From Mytilisepta virgata (taxonomy: Eukaryota; Mollusca; Bivalvia; Mytilida; Mytilidae): a stretch of DNA of 64,000 nt. The stretch's first letter is position 1, and the number at the start of each line of letters is the position of its first letter. This document shows positions 23,828-36,960 of this stretch, one piece after another. The notes under the pieces were generated by a model. The model was not told the origin of the DNA and did no database searches. It saw nothing but the letters and a program-made list of their open reading frames with translations. Position numbers and translations under genes: made by a program. Location: positions 33,418,580 to 33,482,579 of the forward strand of contig CM051510.1 of NCBI GenBank assembly GCA_028015205.1, read 5' to 3'.

Positions 23828-24555
23828 CTGAAGTAGGAAATATTATATATCAACAAAAAAGAATCATGAATTCAAAAACTAAAAGAAACAAAACATTTTT
23901 TTATAACAGAATCAAAAGGAGACATGAAAAAAATACATGGACAAAACAGATGGCAAAGTAGATTTCTCAGTACAATGTCTGTAATGATATTATGCCATTG
24001 GTTTTTTATTGTTACGTCAACAAATGTGGACCGCCGTAGCTTCAAGAAAGCATCACTGTAACGTCACATTGACACTGTCAAGTAAAAATCTTGTTTGTCA
24101 CTGATAAGGAATATTGTTACTGTTCCTGTTTTGCATTCTATCTAATTTTGTAAAAGAAAACACTTTAAATCGACGTCAGGACCCTTTCTGATTTTACTTT
24201 ATGACACAAACCTTTTTCTGTTAAATGTTGATGAACAAATTAAAGAACACCAATAAAAGGTCTGTAATTCAAATTCACACCCGTCTATGTAGTTGTGCTA
24301 GTCTTTATAATCCATTATAACATTTAAGATTTTGGAATCAGTTATCTGGATGACCAAATATTTATAGGTAACTAATGATTGGCTATCGCTCATGTTTAAG
24401 GACACACAAATATACCTAAAATAACATGTCTATCTTTGTTCACGTACGGTTTCTAGAAGGCGTATAATTATTTTAGTATATAAGAACTTATATAAAATAG
24501 ATTTTTTTTTTCATTTTTAAACATAAATTTCCCCTTGTTCGAAAGCTAACTCATA

Positions 24556-24949
24556 TTAAGGATGATCCTGGTCTAATAGGAAATAAATAGGATTTGAAGT
24601 AAGTGTTTTAGTTTGAGAGAATATATGAATAGTAAACAAATAAGCAAGAAAAAAAATATAGGTTCATGTGCTCATTTTAGAGCTATAAGGCCTTGAAAAT
24701 TTGCAGGAAATGGGTTTTCTCAGGATTTTTCATTGTCTTGACAACTTCAGTCTCTCAAAAATGTATTAAAAAAATATAAGGATTTCATAAATCCTGTTAA
24801 ATACCATTTTAAGGTATATATGATTGAATTACAAAAGAAAAAGTGGGGGTTCATGGGCAATTATTTAATCATGTTTAAGAAATGGATAAAACCCGAGGAT
24901 TCCGAAAATCTGAAAAAAAGACCAAAACATGACCAGCGAGCATCCTTAA
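24556..24949. mobile_element. TTAA MITE type 1, in intron of C1q copy 3
   Basis: 394 bp, same site and termini as in units 1 and 2. Confidence 0.8.
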
Positions 24950-25626
24950 CAAAGTAATTTGGCATTTTGTTTTATTAGTAATGACTGATCGTTTCTTTCG
25001 TGTTAAGTTTCTAGGTAGTATTAAAAGAATGTGACGACCTCTGGTAGTTCACAAAAAAATATAAAAAGATGTCTTATACTCGATCGTATTCCTTTGGTCA
25101 TTGACTCGCGTCTATCCAGAGATTTTGTTCCATACAAAAACAAGAGGAAACATTACACGAAGACGGTTAATTAGGGGAGGGGGGGGGGTGGCCGTTTCTA
25201 TTGTGATATATTTTAATCCAGTATTTAGTTATTTAGTGCTTGAGAAATATAGGCCGTTGCTCATCACTGAAAGATTAAACAGTGTAATATTACGGAACCG
25301 AACACAAATGAGATTTCTGTTTATATACATTGACCTTACGTTATTGATTTCTGTTGTGACGTCAACATTTTTGGACGACCGTGGCTTCAAGACAACAGAA
25401 GAGTAACACGCTTAGTTATCGTCCCACAATGCATCACGGCATATATAGCGTAGTGCATCATGGGACTGGGAAACAGGTTACGTTATTGTGTCTGTTTGTC
25501 AAATGTTAAGCATTTCTGTTCTGTTTCGATCTCAACATTCCTCGATTTTCACTTGTTTAATACAACGGAAAGCTGCTTCATTGGCGCATGGCCCATATCC
25601 TTTCATTTTCGTACATACATACATAC

Positions 25627-25927
25627 CTTTTAGATCATGCGTCAAAATATCCATTGTCCGCTCCATTGCAGAAGCTACCAAATCATGTACAGACTCGTTC
25701 AAGATGGACGCGACCCTGGACTTTATCTCATCATTGATATAACGCTGTAGAATTTTATTCATTTCTGTTACGTCTAAATCTGCTTTCAGTGTTGCTCTCA
25801 TGCTATCTATCAGTGGGATAGACACTATTTGGTGACATTCCAATCCGACACAATCTCCGTCATTTAAGGTTGCTGCCTTAATTCGCATTGCAGAAAACAG
25901 AAACATTATAAAGATTTGTGACATCAT
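25627..25927 (-). CDS. C1q-domain protein copy 3, exon 1 (signal peptide and stalk)
   Basis: Encodes MMSQIFIMFLFSAMRIKAA, then the stalk (KSRVASILNESVHDL replacing ESRVVSVLNESVHDL), ending HDLK at the same donor. The frame is open for 11 further codons upstream because the TAG of copy 2 is CTTAAG here, but there is no in-frame ATG in them, so MMSQ is taken as the start. Only about 480 bases of native 5' flank remain before the junction at 26408, so this copy lacks the ETS/CRE block of its siblings. Spliced product: 233 residues. Confidence 0.87.
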
Positions 25928-26408
25928 TTTTTCTAATCTCTTCTGAGTCTTAAGATCCACAGCACTTTTCTTTTAAAATGCACTTTCTTACTGGATCTAC
26001 TTATCTTAACTGAGTAATTTTAAAGCGCTTTATACAAATTATATACTAGTATGTCAAACACGTGATGTTTTACGTGTTTCTTCACTTGCTTTAATATCTG
26101 TTGCATTTGTTTATTGTTTATTGTTTATTATTCCAGAATAACGTTTGGCCATGAACCAAATCTCTGCATGACTGTTGCACTATAGGTAAACTGTTCTTTT
26201 CTTTATGATGAACACAATAACATTTTGTTTCTATGAACTAACCATATTAACTACGCAATTATATACTAGTAACAGAAAACTGAAATTTTATCAAGTGACC
26301 TTAAGACTGCTTGGCATATTAATGAGCATAGATATTTCCTCGTCTTATTATACAATTTTGAAGGGACAAAAAGCGTACGAAAAGCAATTGAAATTTATAG
26401 TATTAAGT

Positions 26409-27133
26409 CCCAGACGTATTCCTGCCAGATATGTGGGAAGGAATTTTTCGGGGCCGACAACTGCAATCGCCACAAGGCGTCCACCAGTAAATCCTGACGT
26501 GTCCAGAGTGTGGTCAGTATTTTAACAGACCAGACAGTTTAGCTCGCCACAAATTGTTGTATACCAAGCCGGATGCCAAACCCAGGATGAAAAAACCACT
26601 CAAGACACCAGCTTCGCCACTACCTGGACCCAATGCAAAAAGACGCAGGACGATGTCGCCATCAGACAACATACAATTGAAGAAACCCGTCAACCTTCAA
26701 CTAGACGTTTTGCCAGAAGATCCCGATACCAGGGTTTTGTACCTGAGACACTGGCAGTCCATCCGGAGGAAAATACTGGCAACCGTGTCCAGGAGCGGTT
26801 CAACTTAACGTTGAACGGCATACCCCCGCCACCTTTCCTGACATGGTTCAACACATATTCAAACTTCAGACCACGGTCTTTAAGATCAACGTGTCCTTTG
26901 GATTTGTACTGAGGAACGTGGAGACCGGAGAACTAAGATACTTCCATTCAAGCCAAACAAACGCCCGATTTTTCGACGTACCTAACCTGATTAGGAATGA
27001 AAAACCTTCGTGACACAGGCGGGGACCCTGCGATCGTTTCGCCACGATGACCGAAGACGACATCATGAGAGCCGTGATGGAGGACAAGTTGTTTGGTGCC
27101 TTGGAAGTGGATTGCAAGTACATCATGACCTAA
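26409..27133 (+). pseudogene. C2H2-finger/polymerase-like relic, copy A (plus strand)
   Basis: Decayed coding fragment. It starts with a C2H2 finger (CQICGKEF...NRH), then after a frameshift a second finger (CPECGQYF...LARH) and a KP-rich linker open to 26808. A third segment in another frame reads VSFGFVLRNVETGELRYFHS. A last segment near 27044-27133 contains LFGALEVD. Order and motifs resemble large invertebrate proteins that join N-terminal fingers to a family-B (DNA_pol_B_2-type) DNA polymerase; this match is from memory of the family and needs a search. The polymerase-upstream part found in copy B is missing here, so copy A has an internal deletion as well as frameshifts. Confidence 0.5.
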
Positions 27134-27431
27134 AGTCAAAATTTGCAAAGTATACTGTATTGGTTTCCTTACAGTAGCCGTCCACGGGAAGGCGCCGACG
27201 TCCGATCAGTTTTTCCCTGCCGTTTCCCTGGTGACGTATGTGGTGTCCGGTCTCCTTGGCTTCCCATTCCAACCACTCGATGGCCATACGTTCGTATCTT
27301 CGGGATGTCTGTCTTTTAATTTCGTGCTCGCACCTGCGTCTGACAAAGTGACCCGTTGGCATATCCTGCATGATGCGCAGCAAGCACAAGGCGTCCGCAC
27401 CGTATATCTTCTTACACGTTTTTTTTGTCAC
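27134..27431 (-). pseudogene. Copy B segment with nuclease-like region, truncated at the convergent junction
   Basis: Reads CLLRIMQDMPTGHFVRRRC, then MAIEWLEWEAKETGHHIRHQ and GRRRLPVDGYCKETNTVYF. The VDGY...TVY arrangement resembles the restriction-endonuclease-like part that precedes the polymerase core in related proteins. The homology breaks at about 27134, where the strand meets the 3' end of copy A. The polymerase catalytic core itself is absent from both copies. Confidence 0.38.
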
Positions 27432-27738
27432 TGATTTCTGTCAAATGGATCAAACACGAATCCACGGGTTCACTGCTATCGCCTTCAGACACGAAACAAA
27501 CTGGCTCTGTAAACTCCGGTACGTTGGAACCCACGGAGACGCTGAGCAAAACGTGCTGGCTGGTCCATTTCAATTTTTCCGACCTTGATTTGTCTGTAGA
27601 TTGAAGCAACACCTTTATATCATAAGTGGTTCTGTACGGGTAATATCTGTCTTCTACCGGGACTTGTATTCCTTCGTCCTCAAAACGTCCAAACACGGTC
27701 TGTGGTGTATGGTACACACCGCCGGGAAATTTGTACAA
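27412..27738 (-). pseudogene. Copy B segment resembling start of a family-B polymerase exonuclease domain
   Basis: A 108-residue open segment containing YYPYRTTYDIK and SVSVGSNVPEFTEPVCFVS. In family-B polymerases the first exonuclease motif is Asp-x-Glu in a hydrophobic context; here the corresponding place reads DIK, so if the alignment is right the metal-binding Glu has become Lys. It ends in a frameshift at ISDKKNV, with the next segment beginning in another frame. Assignment is tentative. Confidence 0.35.
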
Positions 27739-27789
27739 GACGTCACCGGTGCAGTTTCTCTAGTGTCTGTGCAGCATGTCAACATGCTT

Positions 27790-28164
27790 CTACAACTGGT
27801 CACATTTGGAACATAGGTAACTATGACTGTATTTCTCCATGTCGCTGACATAACGAAAATGGTTTTCATACAAATTCAGGTCTATGGTATCCTGGAATGT
27901 GTAGGGAGAGTGTCGTACCAATCTCGCCGCTATATCTCTGTCTTCTGTCTCTTGCAAATCGTACACACAGATGTTTAGTTGGAACAGTGGTTTGATGTAC
28001 GCCAAATCGTCTATACAAATACCTTTGAAATCACCGCCGGACAATTCTGTATGTTCATGATATTGACGATGGTACGTCTTGGCTGGTACTTTTACGTCTG
28101 TTACGGCAAAACCACGGTGGACGGTCAAACACCGGAAGAAATACAGGTTGCCATTATATGGCAC
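27790..28164 (-). pseudogene. Copy B middle segment, finger-like CxxC region
   Basis: A 124-residue open segment between the fingers and the exonuclease-like part. Visible features are GGDFKGICIDDLAYIKPLF, FQLNICVYDL and, near the end, YLCSKCDQL, which after a stop continues as a His-containing stretch (HRHTR) in the same frame, forming a broken C2H2 finger. No independent function can be given; it belongs to the same relic as its neighbours. Confidence 0.4.
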
Positions 28165-28371
28165 ATGGGATCAAGCAACCATGCACACCAATACTTTGTT
28201 ACTTAGGAAGAAGTATGGTAACACGACTCTGGTTCCTATTGGGTGTTCCACCAACTTGTTGACATAAAACGTGGCATTGGTCAATAAATGGAGCACCTAT
28301 TTGGTATCGGATTTCCGAATGAACTAAAAAATGTCGTGACGGCTGAATTTGTCCAAAACCTTCTCTATGTC

Positions 28372-28975
28372 TTTTTCGTTTCTAATCAGGTGTTGTACGT
28401 CGGAAAATCCGGCGTTTTTTTCTGGCTGGAATGGAAGTATCTTAGTTCTCCGGTCACCACGTTCATCAGTACAAATCCAAAAGACACGTAGATCTTAAAG
28501 ACCGTGGTCTAAATTTCGAATATGTGGCGAACCATGTCAGGAAAGGTGGCGGGTATAATATCGTTCAACGTAAAGTTGAACCGATCCTGGACACGGTTGC
28601 CTGTATTTTCCTCTGTCCCGGATGGACTGCCAGTGTCTCAGGTACAAAACCCTGGTATCAGAATCTTCTGGCAGAACGGTCGGGTTTCTTCAGTTGTAGC
28701 TTGTCTGGTAGCGACACCTTCCTGCGTAGTTTTGCACTGGGTCCAGATAGTGGCGAGGCTGGTCTGTTGAGTGGTTTTTTCATCCTGTGTTTGGCATCCG
28801 GCTTGGTATGCAACAATCTGTGGCGAGCTAAACTGTCTGGCCTGTTAAAATACTGACCACACTCTGGACACGTCAGAGTGTACTGGTGGGACGCCTCGTG
28901 GCGATTATGGTTGTCGGCCCTGGAAAATACCTTCCCACATATCTGGCAGGTATACGTCTGCCACATATGGTGCAT
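28372..28975 (-). pseudogene. C2H2-finger relic, copy B N-terminal part (minus strand)
   Basis: Inverted counterpart of 26411-27005. The open part 28658-28975 holds two C2H2 fingers (CQICGKVFSRADNHNRH and CPECGQYFNRPDSLARH) and a basic KP-rich linker, then a stop. Further homology to copy A (LYLRHWQSIR, SFGFVL, TGELRYFHSSQ) continues in shifted frames to about 28372. The arms are about 590 bp and roughly 85-90% identical by eye, and can form a very large foldback. Confidence 0.6.
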
Positions 28976-30081
28976 AAAATTATGTTAAGAAATAATATGA
29001 CATACTAATTTGTTGACAAAACACTAGCATCGTGAACTCTCAGAAATCATGGTACTACGGAAAAGTTCTGTGTAACGAATACATCACATGGAAGTCGAAC
29101 TTACGGGTGATGGTTTGGTAAAATTGCATGATAATTAAGACATACATATATTACGCACATATCATGGATATAATGTCCTCAGCATGAGGGATGAGTCCTT
29201 ACTCATTGATATGAATATGCATATTCTGTGTATTAAAAACGGTTTCATAGAATATCTATTACAGTAATATCTGACTGAACGTATTTACCCTTACAGGACT
29301 GTGGTGTAGAAAGCTCATACCTTTCAATCAAATCAAGATGTAGACCAGCCAGATGTTGGAGGGGTGATATGCTGTGTTTGAAAAACATATCGTGAAGAAT
29401 TAATCTTAGATTCTTTATTTGCAAATTACATCCATAAGGTAAAGCAAACAGCATATAACATATATACAACACATTACATTAATAGTTAAACACTATTATG
29501 TTACTGGTGTACAATTAACTAACGATGATGTCACACTCTGACCGTCGTGGACCCTATCTCAATGCTAGTGGTTGTTTTAAAAAGGTACAAACAAAAGGTA
29601 AAAGGTTTGGATTCGGCTAAAGGAAATGTCGTATTTTGTCGATTCAAGTGAAGTTATCAAATAAAAGGAAGGTCATTAATTCTTTTTTTGTTGCAATTTA
29701 TTTACAGTACAGTCGAGGAAGGGGGGGGGAGTAGTATTCCACTTCCACAATTTTACAGACATCGCATAATCTTTGATGTCTTGGAATATTTTTATAGCGA
29801 CCAGTCTCAATTAGTAAACAATGGTCACTAGTACGATGTGATTAATGTATGTCATGGAAAGGTTTATCAGAGGATACGGCTAGTTTCTTTTTGTAGTAGT
29901 CCTTGAATGGGTGCGGTTATAGGTGCAGACACAGATTATCTAGAGGAAGGTCGCGATTTACTCATTTAGAATCTTACAAATATGTTGCATGCAAGAACAT
30001 CTAGCACTATAGTAATGTTCTTATTGAGTTTTATCCAAAAAGTTATTCAAAACTATATATAGATATCTATGTCTTAATTGA
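28976..30081. other. Non-coding stretch right of the relic
   Basis: Nothing recognisable: only short frames, and a G-run near 29722. Confidence 0.5.
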
Positions 30082-30231
30082 CACCTGTTTTTAAATTATG
30101 GCTAGCAGTCATACATTTTGTACTGGTAGCAAAAATAATTACTTTTCAGAATGTTGCACCTGTTTTTAAATTATGGCTAGCAGTCATACATTTTGTACTG
30201 GTAGCAATAATAATTACTTTTCAGAATGTTG
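30082..30231. repeat. 75-bp tandem duplication
   Basis: CACCTGTTTTTAAATTATGG...TTTTCAGAATGTTG occurs twice, starting at 30082 and 30157, with about one mismatch (AAAAATAATT against AATAATAATT). This is a very recent duplication. Confidence 0.95.
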
Positions 30232-30247
30232 CAAAACCCACATGCTA

Positions 30248-30632
30248 TTAGATTGATTGATTGATTGTTGCTTAACGTCCAGTGGCAAATATTTCGTGCT
30301 TCTTCAGGACTTGAACCAGTTCAATTTATCAAACAATTCAAATAGGGGTGGAATAGGACACAAAGGGGAACAAATTTTGACTGCCACTGTAAAAGGAGGA
30401 TGGTTTGGTAGAGTCGGATAATTTAGCCTTCTGTAGTGGTATTAGCCTACTCTTTTTCGAATACTACAGAAGGGGTCTTTAGTGTGCAGGGAGTGTGGCA
30501 TTCTCCAAACTTTGGTCCGCGGTCAGCCTTTCCGTATTATGACCTGACAACCCCCAACGAGAGGGTCTCCTCTATCCGCCACCCGGGGACACGCAGCTCT
30601 GTGGGTTGAGCTCCGGTGATCCATCACAGGTG
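30248..30632 (+). repeat. Dispersed repeat, copy B (partner at 2.8 kb)
   Basis: Begins GATTGATTGATTGATTGTTG and GTCCAGTGGCAAATATT and runs to GTGATCCATCACAGG; reverse-orientation homologue of 2806-3203. Confidence 0.62.
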
Positions 30633-31008
30633 CTTAGAATTCTATTAGAAATTTCATGTATATATGAAGGTCATACAGTATGCCATTAGCCATAGTAGTT
30701 CGGTGTTGACGGGTTTGAAATTAATTTTTGAAGAGTTATGCCCCTGATTCTTCTGATTAATTGACATCAATTTTAGTTTATTGTTTGGGCTACTATATTT
30801 ATTTATTTTGAATAAATGGTTACTTTTTTTGACATGTTTACTTCCCCATACCATTTAGTGTTTGTATTGTGGTATGCGCTGTTTGTCCATGTTGAAGACT
30901 CTCAGTGAAGACCATTCGATTAATTCGATTAATTCGATGATCAGTCCCAATGGATGTGGTATTATTGATGCCTAACCGAAAATTTACCAATATTTTCATA
31001 AATCTTAG

Positions 31009-31278
31009 GGGGGCCTCGGTGGCCGAGTGGTCTAGGTAGTTCGTCATGACTAGTAATGATCACTAGCCTGTCAACGCTGGGGTTGCGAGTTCGAATCTCA
31101 CCTGTGGCGGGGTGTGTTCGACTCCGATCTTAATTGACAAGGATTGCCAATTTTCCTACCGAAGGTCGGTGGTTCTCTCCGGGTACTCCGGCTTCCTCCA
31201 CCAATAAAAACTGGCCGCCGCGAAATGGCACAAATGTGCTGAAAACGGCGTTAAACCCCAACTAAACAAACAAACAAA
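31009..31278 (+). mobile_element. tRNA-derived SINE with perfect target-site duplication
   Basis: The head carries a pol III A box (TGGCCGAGTGG) and B box (GAGTTCGAATCTC). The middle contains GGTGGTTCTCTCCGGGTACT and CTCCGGCTTCCTCCACC, resembling the conserved central domain of molluscan/eumetazoan SINEs (Nin/Meta type, from memory). The tail is an AAAC repeat. CATAAATCTTAG occurs immediately before (30997-31008) and after (31279-31290), a perfect 12-bp target-site duplication showing a complete, fairly recent insertion by LINE machinery. Confidence 0.9.
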
Positions 31279-31290
31279 CATAAATCTTAG

Positions 31291-33939
<2,649 letters not shown>

Positions 33940-34897
33940 CTCCTTTATTGGCAAAGTCCTCAACAGATTCCATCGAATATCTCAAGTTTCATTTTTAATG
34001 GATCGAGTGGATCTCGATATTTGGAATTCTCGGCTAAGATGTTGTTTAGATTCTGGCTATCAAACATACTCATATCTCCAACGTTGAAAACACGTTTATG
34101 ATTGAATACAGATATGCTCCTTGTACTTCCTGTATCAGACCTCAGTAAGGTCAAACATTTCGGTTGCAAGATAATATACATCTAATATGCCAGTCATGAC
34201 GCACTATCTATTTCGTCAAATTGTGAGATTATAAAAGAATTCTCTTGAGAGATGGAAAGAAGGTTAGGTAAATGTATTTTGATAGGCCATATTCATCTGT
34301 GAAAATTGAAATTTACAACGGATACTATATTATGTTGTTACCCTGTTGCGTTGCAATCCTAAAGACTGATATCAATATATACGTAAAGGAACAGCGCCTT
34401 TTTTTGTTTTCAATCTATAGTCAACCCGTGTAAAAAACATGACACCTTTCTGCAAGTTAAAGACGGCTTATAGCATCAGTATTGGTATGTCAAAACTCCA
34501 TCATCATTTTCCATGAATTGGAATTAATAAAACGACTAAGAACTAAATATTGTCTTCGCACTGCCATTGTTATGTCTAAGTCTTCATACTGGCCGTCGAA
34601 CTCTACATGTGCTATTAGGTGTGGTTGTACCATATACACTGCAATTTAAAATGATATTTTGTATATACATCGCTGTTGTAACTTACTTTACTGCCAAAAC
34701 AATTTACATACATTTACTTGTAGTTTAACTCTGCATAAATTTTGGCTTTATTTAATGTTGGGTAAATGAGATTTATTTTAAGAACATTTAGTTTCCTACA
34801 TGAACTCGCTTATGTAATTGCTTTTCATATGTTTATCTTTTATATCATAACATCCTTGTTAATTAACTCCTCAATATAAAATGGAATGTTTCCATAT

Positions 34898-35695
34898 AAC
34901 AAGATTGCTGCACGTAGCCATATGTCCCCCGCCGCTGCAGAATCAGTTTGCATAAGAAGTCATAGGGAATGAAATTGAATAAGGAATGAATTTGTTGAAT
35001 CAAAATGGCGGTACAGTATGCACAAGTACACTTCATAACAATAAATCCTACCAAATATGGAAGCAATCCGCCAAGCAGTTTCAGAGGAGATGCGTCCATA
35101 AGGTCTTCTATTGTTGAGAAATGTTAAAAATTGTCTATGTCCCATAACGCCTAAAATTTTTTGAATCAAAATGGCGGTATAGTATGCACATCTACACTTC
35201 ATAACAATAAAGGCTACCACATATGGAAGGAATCTGCCAAGCTGTTTCAGAGGAGATGGTCCATAAGGTCTTCTATTGTTTGGAAATGTTGAAAATAGTC
35301 TAAGTCGCATAACTCCTAAAAATTTGTTGAATCAAAATGGCGGTATAGCATGGACATCTAGACTTCATAACAATAAATCCTACCAAATATGGAAGCTATC
35401 CGCCAAGCGGTTTCATAGGAGATGTGTCCACAAGGTCTTCTATTGTTGAGAAATGTTGAAAATAGTCTAAGTCCCATAACTCCTAAAAATTTGTTGAATC
35501 AACATGGCGGTATAGTATGCACATCTACACTTCATAAAAATAAATCGTACCAAATATGGAAGCTATCCGCCAAGCGGTTTCAGAGGAGATGCGTCCACAA
35601 GATATTGCGGACGGATGGATGAACAGACGGACGGACGGACAGGCGAACTGATGCCATTACCATGTCCCTCCGTCGCCTCGCGGCGGGGGACAAAA
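34898..35695. mobile_element. Minisatellite-bearing element with TGTCCCCCGCCGC termini
   Basis: TGTCCCCCGCCGC near the left end (34921) is mirrored by GCGGCGGGGGACA at the right. Four imperfect ~166-bp monomers start at TTGAATCAAAATGGCGG-type sites: 34995, 35161, 35326 and 35494. A GGACGGACGGAC microsatellite lies near the right end. This layout, short terminal inverted repeats around a tandem core, is known from bivalve non-autonomous elements; Helitron-like or other membership is not decided. Confidence 0.75.
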
Positions 35696-35820
35696 ATATT
35701 GAAAGAAATAAACGTTTTGCAGTTCATGTCAGTCCAAAGTAGATGATGAATATCAAAATGAAATTTTGTAAATAAATTGCTGTTGTAACTTATTTCACTA
35801 CATAAGCAATTTATATACCT

Positions 35821-36726
35821 GGGGCCTTATTTTCGAAGGTATCTTAGGACTAAGACATATTTTAGGACCATCCTAAGATATATCTTAGTCCTAAGTGCTA
35901 TTTTCGATTGTGTCTCAAGTTAGGATTTTTCTTAAAATTATCCTAAATTTAGGATGTCAATTTAGTTGACTTAAGATGATCTTAGGAATATCTTAAGTTA
36001 AGAATAAACGTATGATATCCTTTTTTGCAACATTTATATTAACTGTTAAATTTTCTTCATCTAGAAGAATTTGGAGTTCAAATTCAGTAAAATTTGGGTT
36101 CCTTTTCCTGCTCATATTTACGTTACAACGTGATATAGATTCGGAATACACACTGTATGTGTATCCTTATGGGTAGTTATTTGCACGCGCTTAAACTTTG
36201 AACTCTTTATTTTGACACTATCAATTTTACTCACCTTCGTATTCAATTGAAAAATAAATACACATGTAATGAAAATAACTTACGATATTGCATGATTTAA
36301 TTTCTGCAAATGACAATTTTTGCAACATTTATATTAATTGTTAAATTTTGAATAAAATTATTTATTTAAAATCATTTTATTTCACTTTTAGTTATTATTT
36401 ACCTGTCTATAGTGCACGCATTTAACTTCTTCATATGGCCATTTTGACACATTATGTGGTAATATTTATAGTTTTATTTTAAATAAAATAATTTTAATTT
36501 AAATCGTTTGATTTTATTTGTTTCTTATTATTTTATTAATGTAGCGCCACGTAATGTGTATTTTACTAAACTTAGGATATAGTTAGGACATCTTAGCTAG
36601 GATTTTCCTAAGAGAGCTTCGATACGACATCTCAGACGTGTCATAAGATAGTCCTAAGATTATCCTAAGCTTATCCTAAGATATATCTTAGGACAATTCT
36701 TAGGATAGCTTCGAAAATAAGGCCCC
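35821..36726. mobile_element. 906-bp MITE with perfect 17-bp terminal inverted repeats
   Basis: Termini GGGGCCTTATTTTCGAA and TTCGAAAATAAGGCCCC are exact inverted repeats. The subterminal 150 bases at each end are dense in CTTAGGAT/ATCCTAAG motifs, making long imperfect hairpins; the AT-rich centre has no ORF. Harbinger-like assignment is possible from the GGGGCC end but not proven. Confidence 0.88.
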
Positions 36727-36960
36727 TGTAGTTTAACTCTGCATAAATTTTGGCTTCATTTAATGTTGGGTAAATGAGGAACATTTCGTTTCCTAGATGA
36801 ACTGGGTTATGTAATTGCTTATTATATATTTATCTTTAATATCATATCATCCTTGTTAAGTATCCCCTCAATATAAAGTGTAATGTTTCTATATAAAAAT
36901 ATTAAAAGAAATTAACGTTTTGCAGTTCATGTCAGTCCAAAGCAAATGGTGAATATGAAC

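Larger units (their letters stand above)
19376..26408. repeat. Tandem unit 3 of C1q array, truncated at right
   Basis: Third direct repeat. Homology to units 1 and 2 stops at TATTAAGT (26401-26408); the next base begins the finger/polymerase relic. The missing part corresponds to 10149-11286 of unit 1, including the ETS/CRE cluster and the T-rich tract. Confidence 0.92.
34646..36960. repeat. Local tandem duplication, each copy split by a different insertion
   Basis: Copy 1 (34646-35756) and copy 2 (35757-36960) share flanking blocks: GCTGTTGTAACTTA, TGTAGTTTAACTCTGCATAA, GTTGGGTAAATGAG, ATCCTTGTTAA and CGTTTTGCAGTTCATGTCAG. Copy 1 contains the minisatellite-bearing element at 34898-35695, which is absent from copy 2. 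Copy 2 contains the 906-bp MITE at 35821-36726, which is absent from copy 1. Each copy is therefore the empty site for the other's insertion. Confidence 0.85.

Noticed and set aside
27206..28206. Plus-strand frames across the polymerase relic
   Set aside because: Antisense shadows of the minus-strand relic segments.
31009..31120. tRNA gene
   Set aside because: A and B boxes are present, but the sequence continues into a SINE body with tail and target duplication, so it is not a functional tRNA gene.
33960..34181. 73-residue minus-strand frame beside the (TA)n tract
   Set aside because: Composition is more protein-like than its neighbours, but no splice sites, domain or second exon could be found.
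34960..35310. Minus-strand frames of 116 and 78 residues
   Set aside because: Produced by the ~166-bp minisatellite, whose period keeps frames open; repeated peptide follows the DNA repeat.
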